From NCBI GenBank assembly GCA_900767005.1, contig CAAFXL010000050.1, positions 1 through 6,563 on the forward strand: a DNA stretch of 6,563 bases, read 5' to 3'. The notes below the pieces were generated by a model, which saw only the letters and a program-made list of their open reading frames with translations, was not told the DNA's origin and ran no database searches. Origin of the DNA: an uncultured Ruminobacter sp. (GTDB lineage Bacteria > Pseudomonadota > Gammaproteobacteria > Enterobacterales > Succinivibrionaceae). A program made the position numbers and the translations under genes. This document shows, in pieces, positions 1 to 5,183 of the stretch (position 1 is the first letter of the stretch; the number at the start of each line of letters is the position of its first letter).

Positions 1-91
1 ATAACCAACCTAACGAAATTTTAATTAAATTTGTTTGGTTGAATTATTTTGAGTACTGATTATTCGACTTTTAGGATTCTATACTCTAATC
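1..91 (+). other. left-edge flank; possible last codons of an upstream gene
   Basis: This stretch precedes a clear terminator, so it is probably the end of a plus-strand gene plus its trailer. One plus frame is open from base 3 to a TGA at 57-59 (18 codons). Another is open from base 1 to a TAA at 22-24. Either could be the tail of the upstream gene, and neither is recognisable. No minus-strand gene of useful length can start here, because ATG at 130 and TTG at 92 or 103 run quickly into stops. An AT-rich inverted repeat is visible: AACCAA at 3-8 against TTGGTT at 35-40, with AAATTT/AAATTT inside. Which gene ends here is unknown. Confidence 0.25.
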
Positions 92-118
92 AAAGGGGCT
101 CAAAAATGAGCCCTTTTT
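92..118 (+). terminator. factor-independent terminator upstream of flgI
   Basis: The stem GGGCTC (96-101) pairs with GAGCCC (108-113) around the loop AAAAAT. The stem extends through a G-T pair and A-T pairs into AAAG/TTTT, and T114-T118 follow directly. The polarity fits plus-strand transcription; the minus strand has only a short T run. It ends the transcript of the gene off the left edge and insulates flgI, implying that flgI has its own promoter. Confidence 0.8.
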
Positions 119-123
119 AATTT

Positions 124-140
124 TTGGCATAAGAATTGAA
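124..140 (+). promoter_or_regulatory. candidate sigma-54 (RpoN) promoter for flgI
   Basis: The sequence TTGGCATAAGAATTGAA resembles the RpoN -24/-12 consensus TTGGCAC-N5-TTGCA. It has GG at 126-127 and, ten bases later, TTGA in place of TTGC. It lies between the upstream terminator and flgI, placing the start point near 150 and giving a leader of about 40 bases. Sigma-54 control of basal-body genes is known in Vibrio, Pseudomonas and relatives. The one mismatch is the usually conserved C of the -12 element, so this is a candidate only. No good sigma-70 pair was found in the same gap. Confidence 0.4.
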
Positions 141-156
141 TAGTAAGAATACAAAG

Positions 157-176
157 TTATTTTTATCGGATTTTTG
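157..176 (+). repeat. flgI leader arm of a long-range inverted repeat
   Basis: Bases 162-175 (TTTATCGGATTTTT) are the exact reverse complement of 1297-1310, just past the flgI stop. Pairing extends to 157-176 against 1296-1315 as 17 Watson-Crick pairs, two G-U pairs and one mismatch. This arm ends three bases before the flgI Shine-Dalgarno GGAGG (179-183), so a duplex would abut the ribosome binding site. The pairing is seen in the sequence; any role in mRNA stability or translation is inference. Confidence 0.45.
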
Positions 177-189
177 ACGGAGGCCATTT

Positions 190-1290
190 ATGAAAGGTTT
201 TTATAGTCTAATCATTATGGTTTTGATGATTTGTTTAGCAACTCCCAATGCCCAAGCGGCAAGAATTAAAGATATTGCTAGCATTGAAGGGGTGAGATCT
301 AATCAATTAATTGGTTATGGTTTAGTAGTTGGTTTACCAGGAACTGGTGAAAAGAATAATGCGTTTTCTGAACAAAGTTTTAGAACTATGCTTAATAATT
401 TTGGGATAAAAGTTCCTGATAATGTAAAACCAAAGATTAAAGATGTGGCTCCAGTAATTGTGCATGCTGAACTACCAGCTTTTATTAAACCTGGTCAAAC
501 TATTGACGTAACTGTTTCAGCTATTGGTGAAGCCAAGAGTTTACGAGGTGGTACTTTACTTCAAACCGTATTAAAAGGTATTGATGGTGAGGTTTATGCT
601 TTAGCTCAAGGATCATTGGTTGTGTCAGGACTTGGTGTGGAAGGCGCTGATGGTTCAAAAGTAACAGTTAATACTCCAACTGTTGGTCGTATTGCTAATG
701 GTGCTACTGTTGAAAGAGCGGTTGGTTCCTCATTTACTTTAGGCGATACTATTACCTTTAATTTAAAGCGTGCGGATTTTACTACAGCTGAACGCGTAGT
801 AACTGCAATTAATGACCTTTATGGTGATGTAGCACGTGCAACTGATGCCGTATCAATTAAAGTTTCAGCTCCAAGAAACCCTCAGGATAGAGTTTCATTT
901 GTATCATTAATTGAGAATATTGAAGTTGAACAAGGTGATGAAGCAGCTAAGATTATTGTAAATTCTCGTACTGGTACTATTGTGATTGGTAAATTAGTAA
1001 AACTTAGACCTGTTGCCATTACTCATGGTGGTTTAACGGTAAGTATTAAAGAAAATACTGGGGTTTCTCAACCAGCTCCATTTAGTAATGGTCGAACTGA
1101 AGTAGTTGAAAATAGTACAATTAGTATTGATGAAAAGAAAGGAAAAATGTTTAAGCTTGATACTGGTAATACTTTAGATGACCTAGTTAAAGCAATTAAT
1201 GAGGTAGGTATGGCTCCTGGCGATTTAATGAGTGTGCTTGAAGCTTTAGAACAAGCAGGAGCAATTGAAGGAGAACTTGTGATTATTTAA
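190..1290 (+). CDS. flgI: flagellar basal-body P-ring protein FlgI
   Basis: FlgI is exported by Sec and polymerises into the P-ring, the peptidoglycan-level bushing around the flagellar rod, working with the outer-membrane L-ring protein FlgH. The product is 366 residues, the usual family length (E. coli 365). Residues 1-23 are a signal peptide with a hydrophobic core and likely cleavage after NAQA. The mature start ARIKDIASIEGVRSNQLIGY and the segments GLVVGLPGTG, AKSLRGGTLL, VYALAQGS, VINSRTG-like IIVNSRTGTIVI and PGDLMSVLEAL are diagnostic of FlgI along its whole length. The ATG has a strong GGAGG (179-183) six bases upstream. The mature protein has no cysteine, whereas E. coli FlgI has two that form a disulfide. 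The gene has terminators on both sides and no flgH or flgJ beside it. The reading frame is intact, and its base composition is visibly less AT-rich than that of the biotin genes. Confidence 0.98.
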   Translation: MKGFYSLIIMVLMICLATPNAQAARIKDIASIEGVRSNQLIGYGLVVGLPGTGEKNNAFSEQSFRTMLNNFGIKVPDNVKPKIKDVAPVIVHAELPAFIKPGQTIDVTVSAIGEAKSLRGGTLLQTVLKGIDGEVYALAQGSLVVSGLGVEGADGSKVTVNTPTVGRIANGATVERAVGSSFTLGDTITFNLKRADFTTAERVVTAINDLYGDVARATDAVSIKVSAPRNPQDRVSFVSLIENIEVEQGDEAAKIIVNSRTGTIVIGKLVKLRPVAITHGGLTVSIKENTGVSQPAPFSNGRTEVVENSTISIDEKKGKMFKLDTGNTLDDLVKAINEVGMAPGDLMSVLEALEQAGAIEGELVII

Positions 1291-1295
1291 AAAAC

Positions 1296-1315
1296 TAAAA
1301 ATCCGATAAACGTAA
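1296..1315 (+). repeat. flgI trailer arm of a long-range inverted repeat
   Basis: This segment contains AAAAATCCGATAAA (1297-1310), the exact reverse complement of 162-175 in the flgI leader. It lies between the flgI stop and the terminator stem, so both arms would be on the same mRNA. Its last two bases overlap the start of the terminator stem. Alternatively it may be a chance match in AT-rich sequence. Confidence 0.45.
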
Positions 1316-1343
1316 AATGGAGTCAGATGACTCCATTTTTTTT
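1314..1343 (+). terminator. factor-independent terminator of flgI
   Basis: The stem AAAATGGAGTC (1314-1324) pairs perfectly with GACTCCATTTT (1329-1339) around the loop AGAT. Eight T residues (1336-1343) follow on the plus strand. It lies between two convergent genes. On the minus strand the hairpin is followed by only four T residues, so it is likely efficient for flgI and weaker for the convergent gene ending at 1359. Confidence 0.88.
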
Positions 1344-1358
1344 GATTGAGTTTTGAGA

Positions 1359-1952
1359 TTATTTATTATTTTGGGGTAAATTTTGCCCTTTTTCATATTC
1401 TTCAAGTAAATCATGAATATAGTTAATATCTTCCTCATCTCGAGCAATATTTAAACTATAGAATAAAAGAGCAATAGAAAGGTTCTCAAGTGGGGTAATG
1501 ATTTCTTGCGAAATATTTACATTATTAGAATTTGATTGAACAATTAGTCCTGATGGCGCCACTCTAAAGAAGGAAACCCATTCATTATTTTCTTTTTTAC
1601 AAGTAATTTGTTTACCTTGTTTAGTATTAATTGGGGCTGAACAAGTTGAGTTTGAACTTTCAAGCTTGATATAGTCATCAATTGTATAATCATTATTAGT
1701 TTTTTCATTAGTGGTAGGTGAATGAAGAATTATTAATACTTCATCCGTAAAACTTCCATAAAGATAAGCTTCTTTAAATAATTTTTTTATCTTATAACCT
1801 TTAGGTAAAGTAATACTAGATTTAACTTTTTGATTATCTTTAAGAATGTTTTCGATAGCTTCTTCATTATTGCTTGGATGGTTTTCTAAAGCTAAGGCAC
1901 TATTAAATGAAAAAGCTAAAAGGGCTGATAAAGTTAATATTTTTAAATTCAT
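1359..1952 (-). CDS. hypothetical exported protein, family not recognised
   Basis: From the ATG at 1952 the product is 197 residues; a TTG at 1967 in the same frame would give 202. The ATG is preferred. It gives a normal Sec signal peptide (MNLKIL, a hydrophobic core, cleavage after SALA near residue 21), a weak GAG lies about ten bases upstream, and the candidate promoter leaves a sensible leader. The mature part is rich in Asn, Glu and Lys, with a hydrophobic patch near residues 154-168 (LSIALLFYSLNI) and an acidic C-terminal helix. Two cysteines (about residues 104 and 118) are 14 apart and could form a disulfide in the periplasm. There is no G-x-S-x-G esterase motif and no P-loop, so it is neither BioH-like nor BioD. 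It lies 106 bases downstream of bioC on the same strand and may receive read-through from the biotin operon. Function unknown. Confidence 0.75.
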   Translation of the reverse strand: MNLKILTLSALLAFSFNSALALENHPSNNEEAIENILKDNQKVKSSITLPKGYKIKKLFKEAYLYGSFTDEVLIILHSPTTNEKTNNDYTIDDYIKLESSNSTCSAPINTKQGKQITCKKENNEWVSFFRVAPSGLIVQSNSNNVNISQEIITPLENLSIALLFYSLNIARDEEDINYIHDLLEEYEKGQNLPQNNK

Positions 1953-1984
1953 ATTATTTAAGCTCAAAAATTACGATAGAAAAT

Positions 1985-2013
1985 ATTATTAATAAAAAAT
2001 AACTAAAAAGCAA
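1985..2013 (-). promoter_or_regulatory. weak sigma-70-like promoter for the exported protein
   Basis: On the minus strand, TTGCTT (2013-2008) is followed after 17 bases by AATAAT (1990-1985). The -10 matches five of six consensus bases and the -35 only three. It would start transcription near 1978, leaving about 26 bases before the ATG at 1952. Such matches are common in sequence this AT-rich, so it is weak evidence that the gene is transcribed separately from bioBFC. Confidence 0.3.
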
Positions 2014-2058
2014 ATTCTTCTTTATGGTTGTTTTTTTTAGTGAAGGAACTACTTAAAG

Positions 2059-2853
2059 CTAAATTTCACCATAGATAAACGTAATATGGTATGAGTGGGT
2101 TAATTTTTTATTTAGTTTAAGAATATCATTAAATTCATTAATGAGTGCTAAGTATTCTTTTTTACTTAATGATTTATGCTTAGTATTTGAAAGATTAGCC
2201 CCAATCTCTCTAATGGAAGCTAAATAAGATTTAAAATCATAAAAATCATCATGGTAGATTTTTTCAAAAACTTTTAAATTAGTAAGGTTATGCTTTAAAA
2301 GTAATTCTTTAATTTTATTAATATTGATAAAAGTATTAAAGTTTGCATTAAGGTTTACTTTATTAAAGATTTCCTTTAATTCACAAATAGTTCCTTCTGT
2401 AGGAATTGCAAAAGTAATATAAGTCTTGTGGCGTGAAATTTTGGTAATCTCATTTAAGATTTTATCAAAATCACACCACTGAAGAGCAAGACTTGAATAA
2501 ATTAGGTCAAATTTAAAGTTAGAAATTTGGCTTTCATCTAATTTTAAAAAATCTTTATGATTAGCTAAAATACTTGGTAATGATGATAAATTATGGGCAT
2601 CAAGAGTTAGAGCTAAAGTTTGGGGAATTGCTTTTTCATTTGCAAGCTTTACCATATTTGGAGCTAAATCAATGCCAATAACATTCTGGGCATAATTTTT
2701 TAGTTTTAAAAAATTGACTCCTGGACCACAACCAAGGTCTAGAGCTAAATTATAGTTATTATTTTTAATAAACTTAAATAGATCTAAGGCAATAATCTTT
2801 TGGATTGATGCTTTAGCTTCATATTCTTGAGCTCGTTTATTAAAATTATTCAC
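2059..2853 (-). CDS. bioC: malonyl-ACP O-methyltransferase BioC
   Basis: BioC uses S-adenosylmethionine to methylate the free carboxyl of malonyl-ACP, letting fatty acid synthesis build the pimeloyl chain. It acts in the cytoplasm. The product is 264 residues (E. coli 251). Residues 38-45 (LDLGCGPG) are the SAM-binding glycine loop, followed by the second-strand motif VIGIDLAPNMV (58-68). FDLIYSSLALQWC (115-127) corresponds to FDLAWSNLAVQWC of E. coli BioC. YDFKSYLASIREIGAN (205-220) and LTHSYHITFIYG (251-262) match BioC-specific C-terminal segments, separating it from generic methyltransferases. The start is GTG (2853-2851), overlapping the bioF stop by eight bases. A GGAG lies nine bases upstream inside bioF, and this start aligns with the family N terminus. 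It is the last biotin gene of the operon and is very rich in Asn and Lys. The methyl ester must later be removed by a BioH-type esterase, which is not in the window. Confidence 0.95.
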   Translation of the reverse strand: MNNFNKRAQEYEAKASIQKIIALDLFKFIKNNNYNLALDLGCGPGVNFLKLKNYAQNVIGIDLAPNMVKLANEKAIPQTLALTLDAHNLSSLPSILANHKDFLKLDESQISNFKFDLIYSSLALQWCDFDKILNEITKISRHKTYITFAIPTEGTICELKEIFNKVNLNANFNTFININKIKELLLKHNLTNLKVFEKIYHDDFYDFKSYLASIREIGANLSNTKHKSLSKKEYLALINEFNDILKLNKKLTHSYHITFIYGEI

Positions 2854-4009
2854 CTAAGATTTCTCCAATTGCTTGGGATAAATTTGTAACATCATGATTA
2901 CTAAAATCCCCACGAAGTGAAATTCTTAGGCGGCTAGTATTTTGGGGAACAGTTGGCGGTCTAATTGCACCTACATAAAAGCCTTGACTCATAAGCTTTT
3001 GATAAGCTTTTAAAGTTTTATCATTTTCTTTTAAGATTATCGGCTGAATATGAGTATCTGAAATTGCTCTTTCTTTTAAAGTATCTTTAAAAATCTTAAT
3101 ATTAGTTTTTAGATTTTCGCGAAGGTTTAAACCATCATCACTAAGAATATATTTAATGTTTTCTTTAATAGCATAAGCAAGGAATGGAGGCATTGAGGTT
3201 GAATAAATTACCTCTCTTGAGGTATTAACTAAAAAATCTCCAAAATCTTTTGAGCAAGCAATAAAGGCTCCTTGTAAGCCTATAGCTTTACTAAAGGTTG
3301 CCATATAGATATCTGTATCTAAATAATCTAAACCTTGCTCTTTTAAAGAACCTAGTCCTTCACCAATAACTCCAAAGCCATGAGCATCATCAACGACTAA
3401 GGGAATATTATATTGATTGCGAATTTCGACTAAATCTTTAAGATTACCCATATCGCCATCCATACTATAGACCCCTTCGGTAAATAGAGCTGATGGTTTA
3501 TTATTATCTTTCTCAAGATTTAAATTAATTAGTTTAATTAAGTGTTCTTTTGATAAATGTTTATATCTAAAAAAGTCATTTATAAGTGCATCAATCATTG
3601 AAGCATGAACTAACTTATCTAAATAAAGGTTAGCATTAAGGTTGGTAAAAGCTTTAATTAGCGCTTGATTGGCACTAAAACCTGCACCAAACAAAATAAC
3701 GCATTCTTTGTGGGTTAGTTCCTTTAGATATTCACATAACTCATAATGAGCTTTGCTAAAACCTGTAATTAAAGCACTAGCCCCTGATCCTCCACCATAA
3801 AGCTCAATCCCTTTAATTAGAGCTTTTTTAGTATGAGGATTTTGACTTAAACCTAAATAATCATTAGATGAAAAGTTTAAAAAGTCTTGATTATTAACTT
3901 TTACATATTGATTATTAGAAAGCGAAACTTTAAGTTCTCTAAAGGTTTGTTGTTCCTTCTTTGCACTTAAAATTTCATTAAGTTTAAATTTTGCAAAAGT
4001 ATTATTCAT
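2846..4009 (-). CDS. bioF: 8-amino-7-oxononanoate synthase BioF
   Basis: BioF is a PLP-dependent alpha-oxoamine synthase that condenses pimeloyl-ACP (or -CoA) with L-alanine to KAPA, releasing CO2. The product is 387 residues (E. coli 384). Visible motifs are NFSSNDYLGLS (45-55), GSGASALITG (74-83), FGAGFSANQA (107-116) and His135, which stacks on PLP. EGVYSMDGD (178-186) follows, then VVDDAHGFGVIGE (205-217) with Asp207 and His210. ATFSKAIG (237-244) carries the Schiff-base Lys241, with IYSTSMPP (268-275) and AIRPPTVP (348-355) after it. The last motif and the operon context favour BioF over the related threonine-pathway ligase Kbl. The ATG shares one base with the bioB stop (TAATG, 4011-4007) and has no clear Shine-Dalgarno, so it probably depends on translational coupling to bioB. 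The frame is intact and no catalytic residue is missing. Confidence 0.98.
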   Translation of the reverse strand: MNNTFAKFKLNEILSAKKEQQTFRELKVSLSNNQYVKVNNQDFLNFSSNDYLGLSQNPHTKKALIKGIELYGGGSGASALITGFSKAHYELCEYLKELTHKECVILFGAGFSANQALIKAFTNLNANLYLDKLVHASMIDALINDFFRYKHLSKEHLIKLINLNLEKDNNKPSALFTEGVYSMDGDMGNLKDLVEIRNQYNIPLVVDDAHGFGVIGEGLGSLKEQGLDYLDTDIYMATFSKAIGLQGAFIACSKDFGDFLVNTSREVIYSTSMPPFLAYAIKENIKYILSDDGLNLRENLKTNIKIFKDTLKERAISDTHIQPIILKENDKTLKAYQKLMSQGFYVGAIRPPTVPQNTSRLRISLRGDFSNHDVTNLSQAIGEILGE

Positions 4010-5070
4010 TATTCGATGTCATCAAGTTTAATGCAATTATGATCTTTTGAATGTTCTTCTCCAAATTTCTTATGAATTGCATTAAGAATATGATCTTTTT
4101 CAGCTTCTGGAGTAAGTAAAGATTCATTAACTGTAGTTTTTAGATCTAGTTCTTTTATTAATTTTAGATCGTCATTTTCTTCAGCGTTTTCAGTAGTTAA
4201 AAGTTTGCAACCAAAGAAGATTGAGTTTGCTCCTGCCATGATCGCAAAAGCTTGAGCTTCTTTAGAAAGATTATTTCGTCCTGCTGACAATCTTACATAA
4301 GATTTTGGCATTAAAATTCGAGCAGCAGCAATAACCTTAATAAATTCAAAGCTATCAAGATCTGGTACATCTTCTAGTTTTGTTCCCTTAACTTTAACTA
4401 GCATATTGATAGGAACTGATTCTGGATGCGGGTCAAGGTTTGCTAAAGTAGTTAAAAAGCTAGCACGGTCTTTAAGTGATTCACCCATACCCATGATGCC
4501 ACCACTACAGATCTTAATTCCTGCATCTCTAACAATTTTTAAGGTATCTAAACGGTCTTCAAAAGTTCGAGTAGTAATAATTTGATCATAAAATTCTTTT
4601 GAAGTATCAATATTATGATTATAGTAATCAAGACCTGCTTCTTTTAGCATCTTAGCTTGATGCTCTTTAAGCATGCCTAAAGTCATACAAGTTTCAAGAC
4701 CTAAGCTCTTAACCATTTTAATAACTTCAACTAAGAATGGTAGGTCTTTGTCTTTTGGATCGCGCCACGCAGCTCCCATACAAAATCTTGTAGCTCCAGC
4801 GTCTTTGGCAATCTTAGCTTTACGTAAAATCACATTTAAATCTAAAAGATTTTCAGTTTGAATGCCAGTATTATGATGGGCACTTTGCGGACAATATTTA
4901 CAATCTTCAGGACATTTTCCAGATTTAATTGATAGAAGAGAACTAATTTGAACTTCTCTAGGATCAAAGTTTTGGCGATGAACACTTTGAGCACGATATA
5001 CAAGTTCTAAAAAGGGAAGATTTAATAGCTCAAGAACCTCATCTCTAGTCCAATCGTGTCTAAGTTCCAT
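4009..5070 (-). CDS. bioB: biotin synthase BioB (radical SAM)
   Basis: BioB inserts sulfur into dethiobiotin to form biotin, the last step of the pathway. The product is 353 residues (E. coli 346). CPEDCKYC places Cys53, Cys57 and Cys60 as ligands of the radical-SAM 4Fe-4S cluster. Cys97 (RFCMGAAW), Cys128 (ETCMTLG), Cys188 (KICSGG) and Arg260 (YVRLSAGR) match the residues that hold the sacrificial 2Fe-2S cluster in E. coli, at identical numbers. YYNHNIDTS (149-157) and INMLVKVKGT (221-230) are further family motifs. The C-terminal tail from about residue 300 diverges and ends in a His/Cys-containing stretch of unknown meaning. The ATG has AAGGA six bases upstream. It is the first gene of the leftward operon, transcribed from the promoter at 5142-5115. 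A plus-strand open frame at 4673-4861 is only a shadow of this gene. Confidence 0.99.
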   Translation of the reverse strand: MELRHDWTRDEVLELLNLPFLELVYRAQSVHRQNFDPREVQISSLLSIKSGKCPEDCKYCPQSAHHNTGIQTENLLDLNVILRKAKIAKDAGATRFCMGAAWRDPKDKDLPFLVEVIKMVKSLGLETCMTLGMLKEHQAKMLKEAGLDYYNHNIDTSKEFYDQIITTRTFEDRLDTLKIVRDAGIKICSGGIMGMGESLKDRASFLTTLANLDPHPESVPINMLVKVKGTKLEDVPDLDSFEFIKVIAAARILMPKSYVRLSAGRNNLSKEAQAFAIMAGANSIFFGCKLLTTENAEENDDLKLIKELDLKTTVNESLLTPEAEKDHILNAIHKKFGEEHSKDHNCIKLDDIE

Positions 5071-5108
5071 ATATTATCCTTAAAATATTGATTATGTTTA
5101 CTAAAAAT

Positions 5109-5137
5109 GTTTTAAGTTTAGTCTTTATGAGTATAAT
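5109..5137 (+). promoter_or_regulatory. bioA promoter with perfect -10
   Basis: TATAAT at 5132-5137 is a perfect sigma-70 -10 element on the plus strand, giving a start near 5144 and a leader of about 36 bases. No good -35 exists at the normal distance: GTTTTA at 5109-5114 matches two of six. A TG at 5128-5129 sits one base off the extended -10 position. The last T of the -10 is the first base, on the plus strand, of the opposed bioB -35 element, so polymerase bound for bioA and for bioB should exclude each other. Confidence 0.6.
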
Positions 5138-5142
5138 GTCAA
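5115..5142 (-). promoter_or_regulatory. bioBFC promoter
   Basis: On the minus strand, TTGACA (5142-5137) is a perfect -35. After a 16-base spacer comes TAAACT (5120-5115), matching four of six -10 bases. The start would be near 5108, leaving a leader of about 38 bases before the bioB ATG. This face-to-face arrangement with the bioA promoter recalls the E. coli bio control region, where one BirA operator represses both. No clear BirA dyad (TTGTAAACC, N15-16, GGTTTACAA) is present here. Confidence 0.6.
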
Positions 5143-5156
5143 GATAATTTATAAAT

Positions 5157-5183
5157 ATGGCTTTATGTTTGGTTAAAAAATGA
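5157..5183 (+). CDS. possible eight-codon leader peptide coupled to bioA
   Basis: ATG at 5157 opens a frame reading MALCLVKK and stopping at TGA 5181-5183. That stop overlaps the bioA ATG (5180-5182) as ATGA. The bioA start itself has no recognisable Shine-Dalgarno, so reinitiation from this mini-frame would explain how bioA is translated. The mini-frame has only a weak purine stretch upstream (AAGA at 5141-5144, rather far). A frame this short can occur by chance, so it is a hypothesis rather than a gene call. Confidence 0.3.
   Translation: MALCLVKK

Larger units (their letters stand above)
5092..5172 (+). repeat. three ten-base direct repeats in the bio control region
   Basis: TTATGTTTAC (5092-5101), TTAAGTTTAG (5112-5121) and TTATGTTTGG (5163-5172) share TTAwGTTT. 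The starts are 20 and 51 bases apart, close to two and five helical turns, so they would lie on the same face of DNA. The middle copy overlaps the bioB -10. The third lies just before the bioA start and inside a possible leader peptide frame. They could be binding sites for a regulator, but similar short AT-rich words occur by chance. Confidence 0.3.

Noticed and set aside
80..118. Small RNA from TATACT (80-85) ending at the hairpin 92-118
   Set aside because: There is no -35 at a workable distance, and the transcript would be little more than the terminator hairpin itself.
1953..1967. TTG at 1967 as the start of the exported protein
   Set aside because: It adds only five residues before the typical MNLK signal-peptide start, leaves a very short leader from the candidate promoter, and TTG is a weaker start than the nearby ATG.
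1953..2058. Terminator after bioC on the minus strand
   Set aside because: The only inverted repeat is four bases (TAGT/ACTA), and the eight-base homopolymer is on the wrong side: it is A on the minus strand. I cannot support a terminator.
4673..4861. 62-codon plus-strand open frame
   Set aside because: It lies wholly inside bioB on the opposite strand, has no recognisable protein features and no start signals, and is a shadow of a highly conserved gene.
5141..5156. BioR-type box (TTATCTATAA-like) near ATAATTTATAAATA
   Set aside because: The match to the BioR consensus is poor, and such AT-rich words are expected by chance here.
5071..5179. BirA operator
   Set aside because: Single half-site look-alikes exist (TGTTTACTA at 5095-5103 and GGTTAAAAA at 5171-5179, each about seven of nine bases). 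The partner half at the right 15-16 base distance matches only four or five of nine, and the halves are not symmetric with each other.
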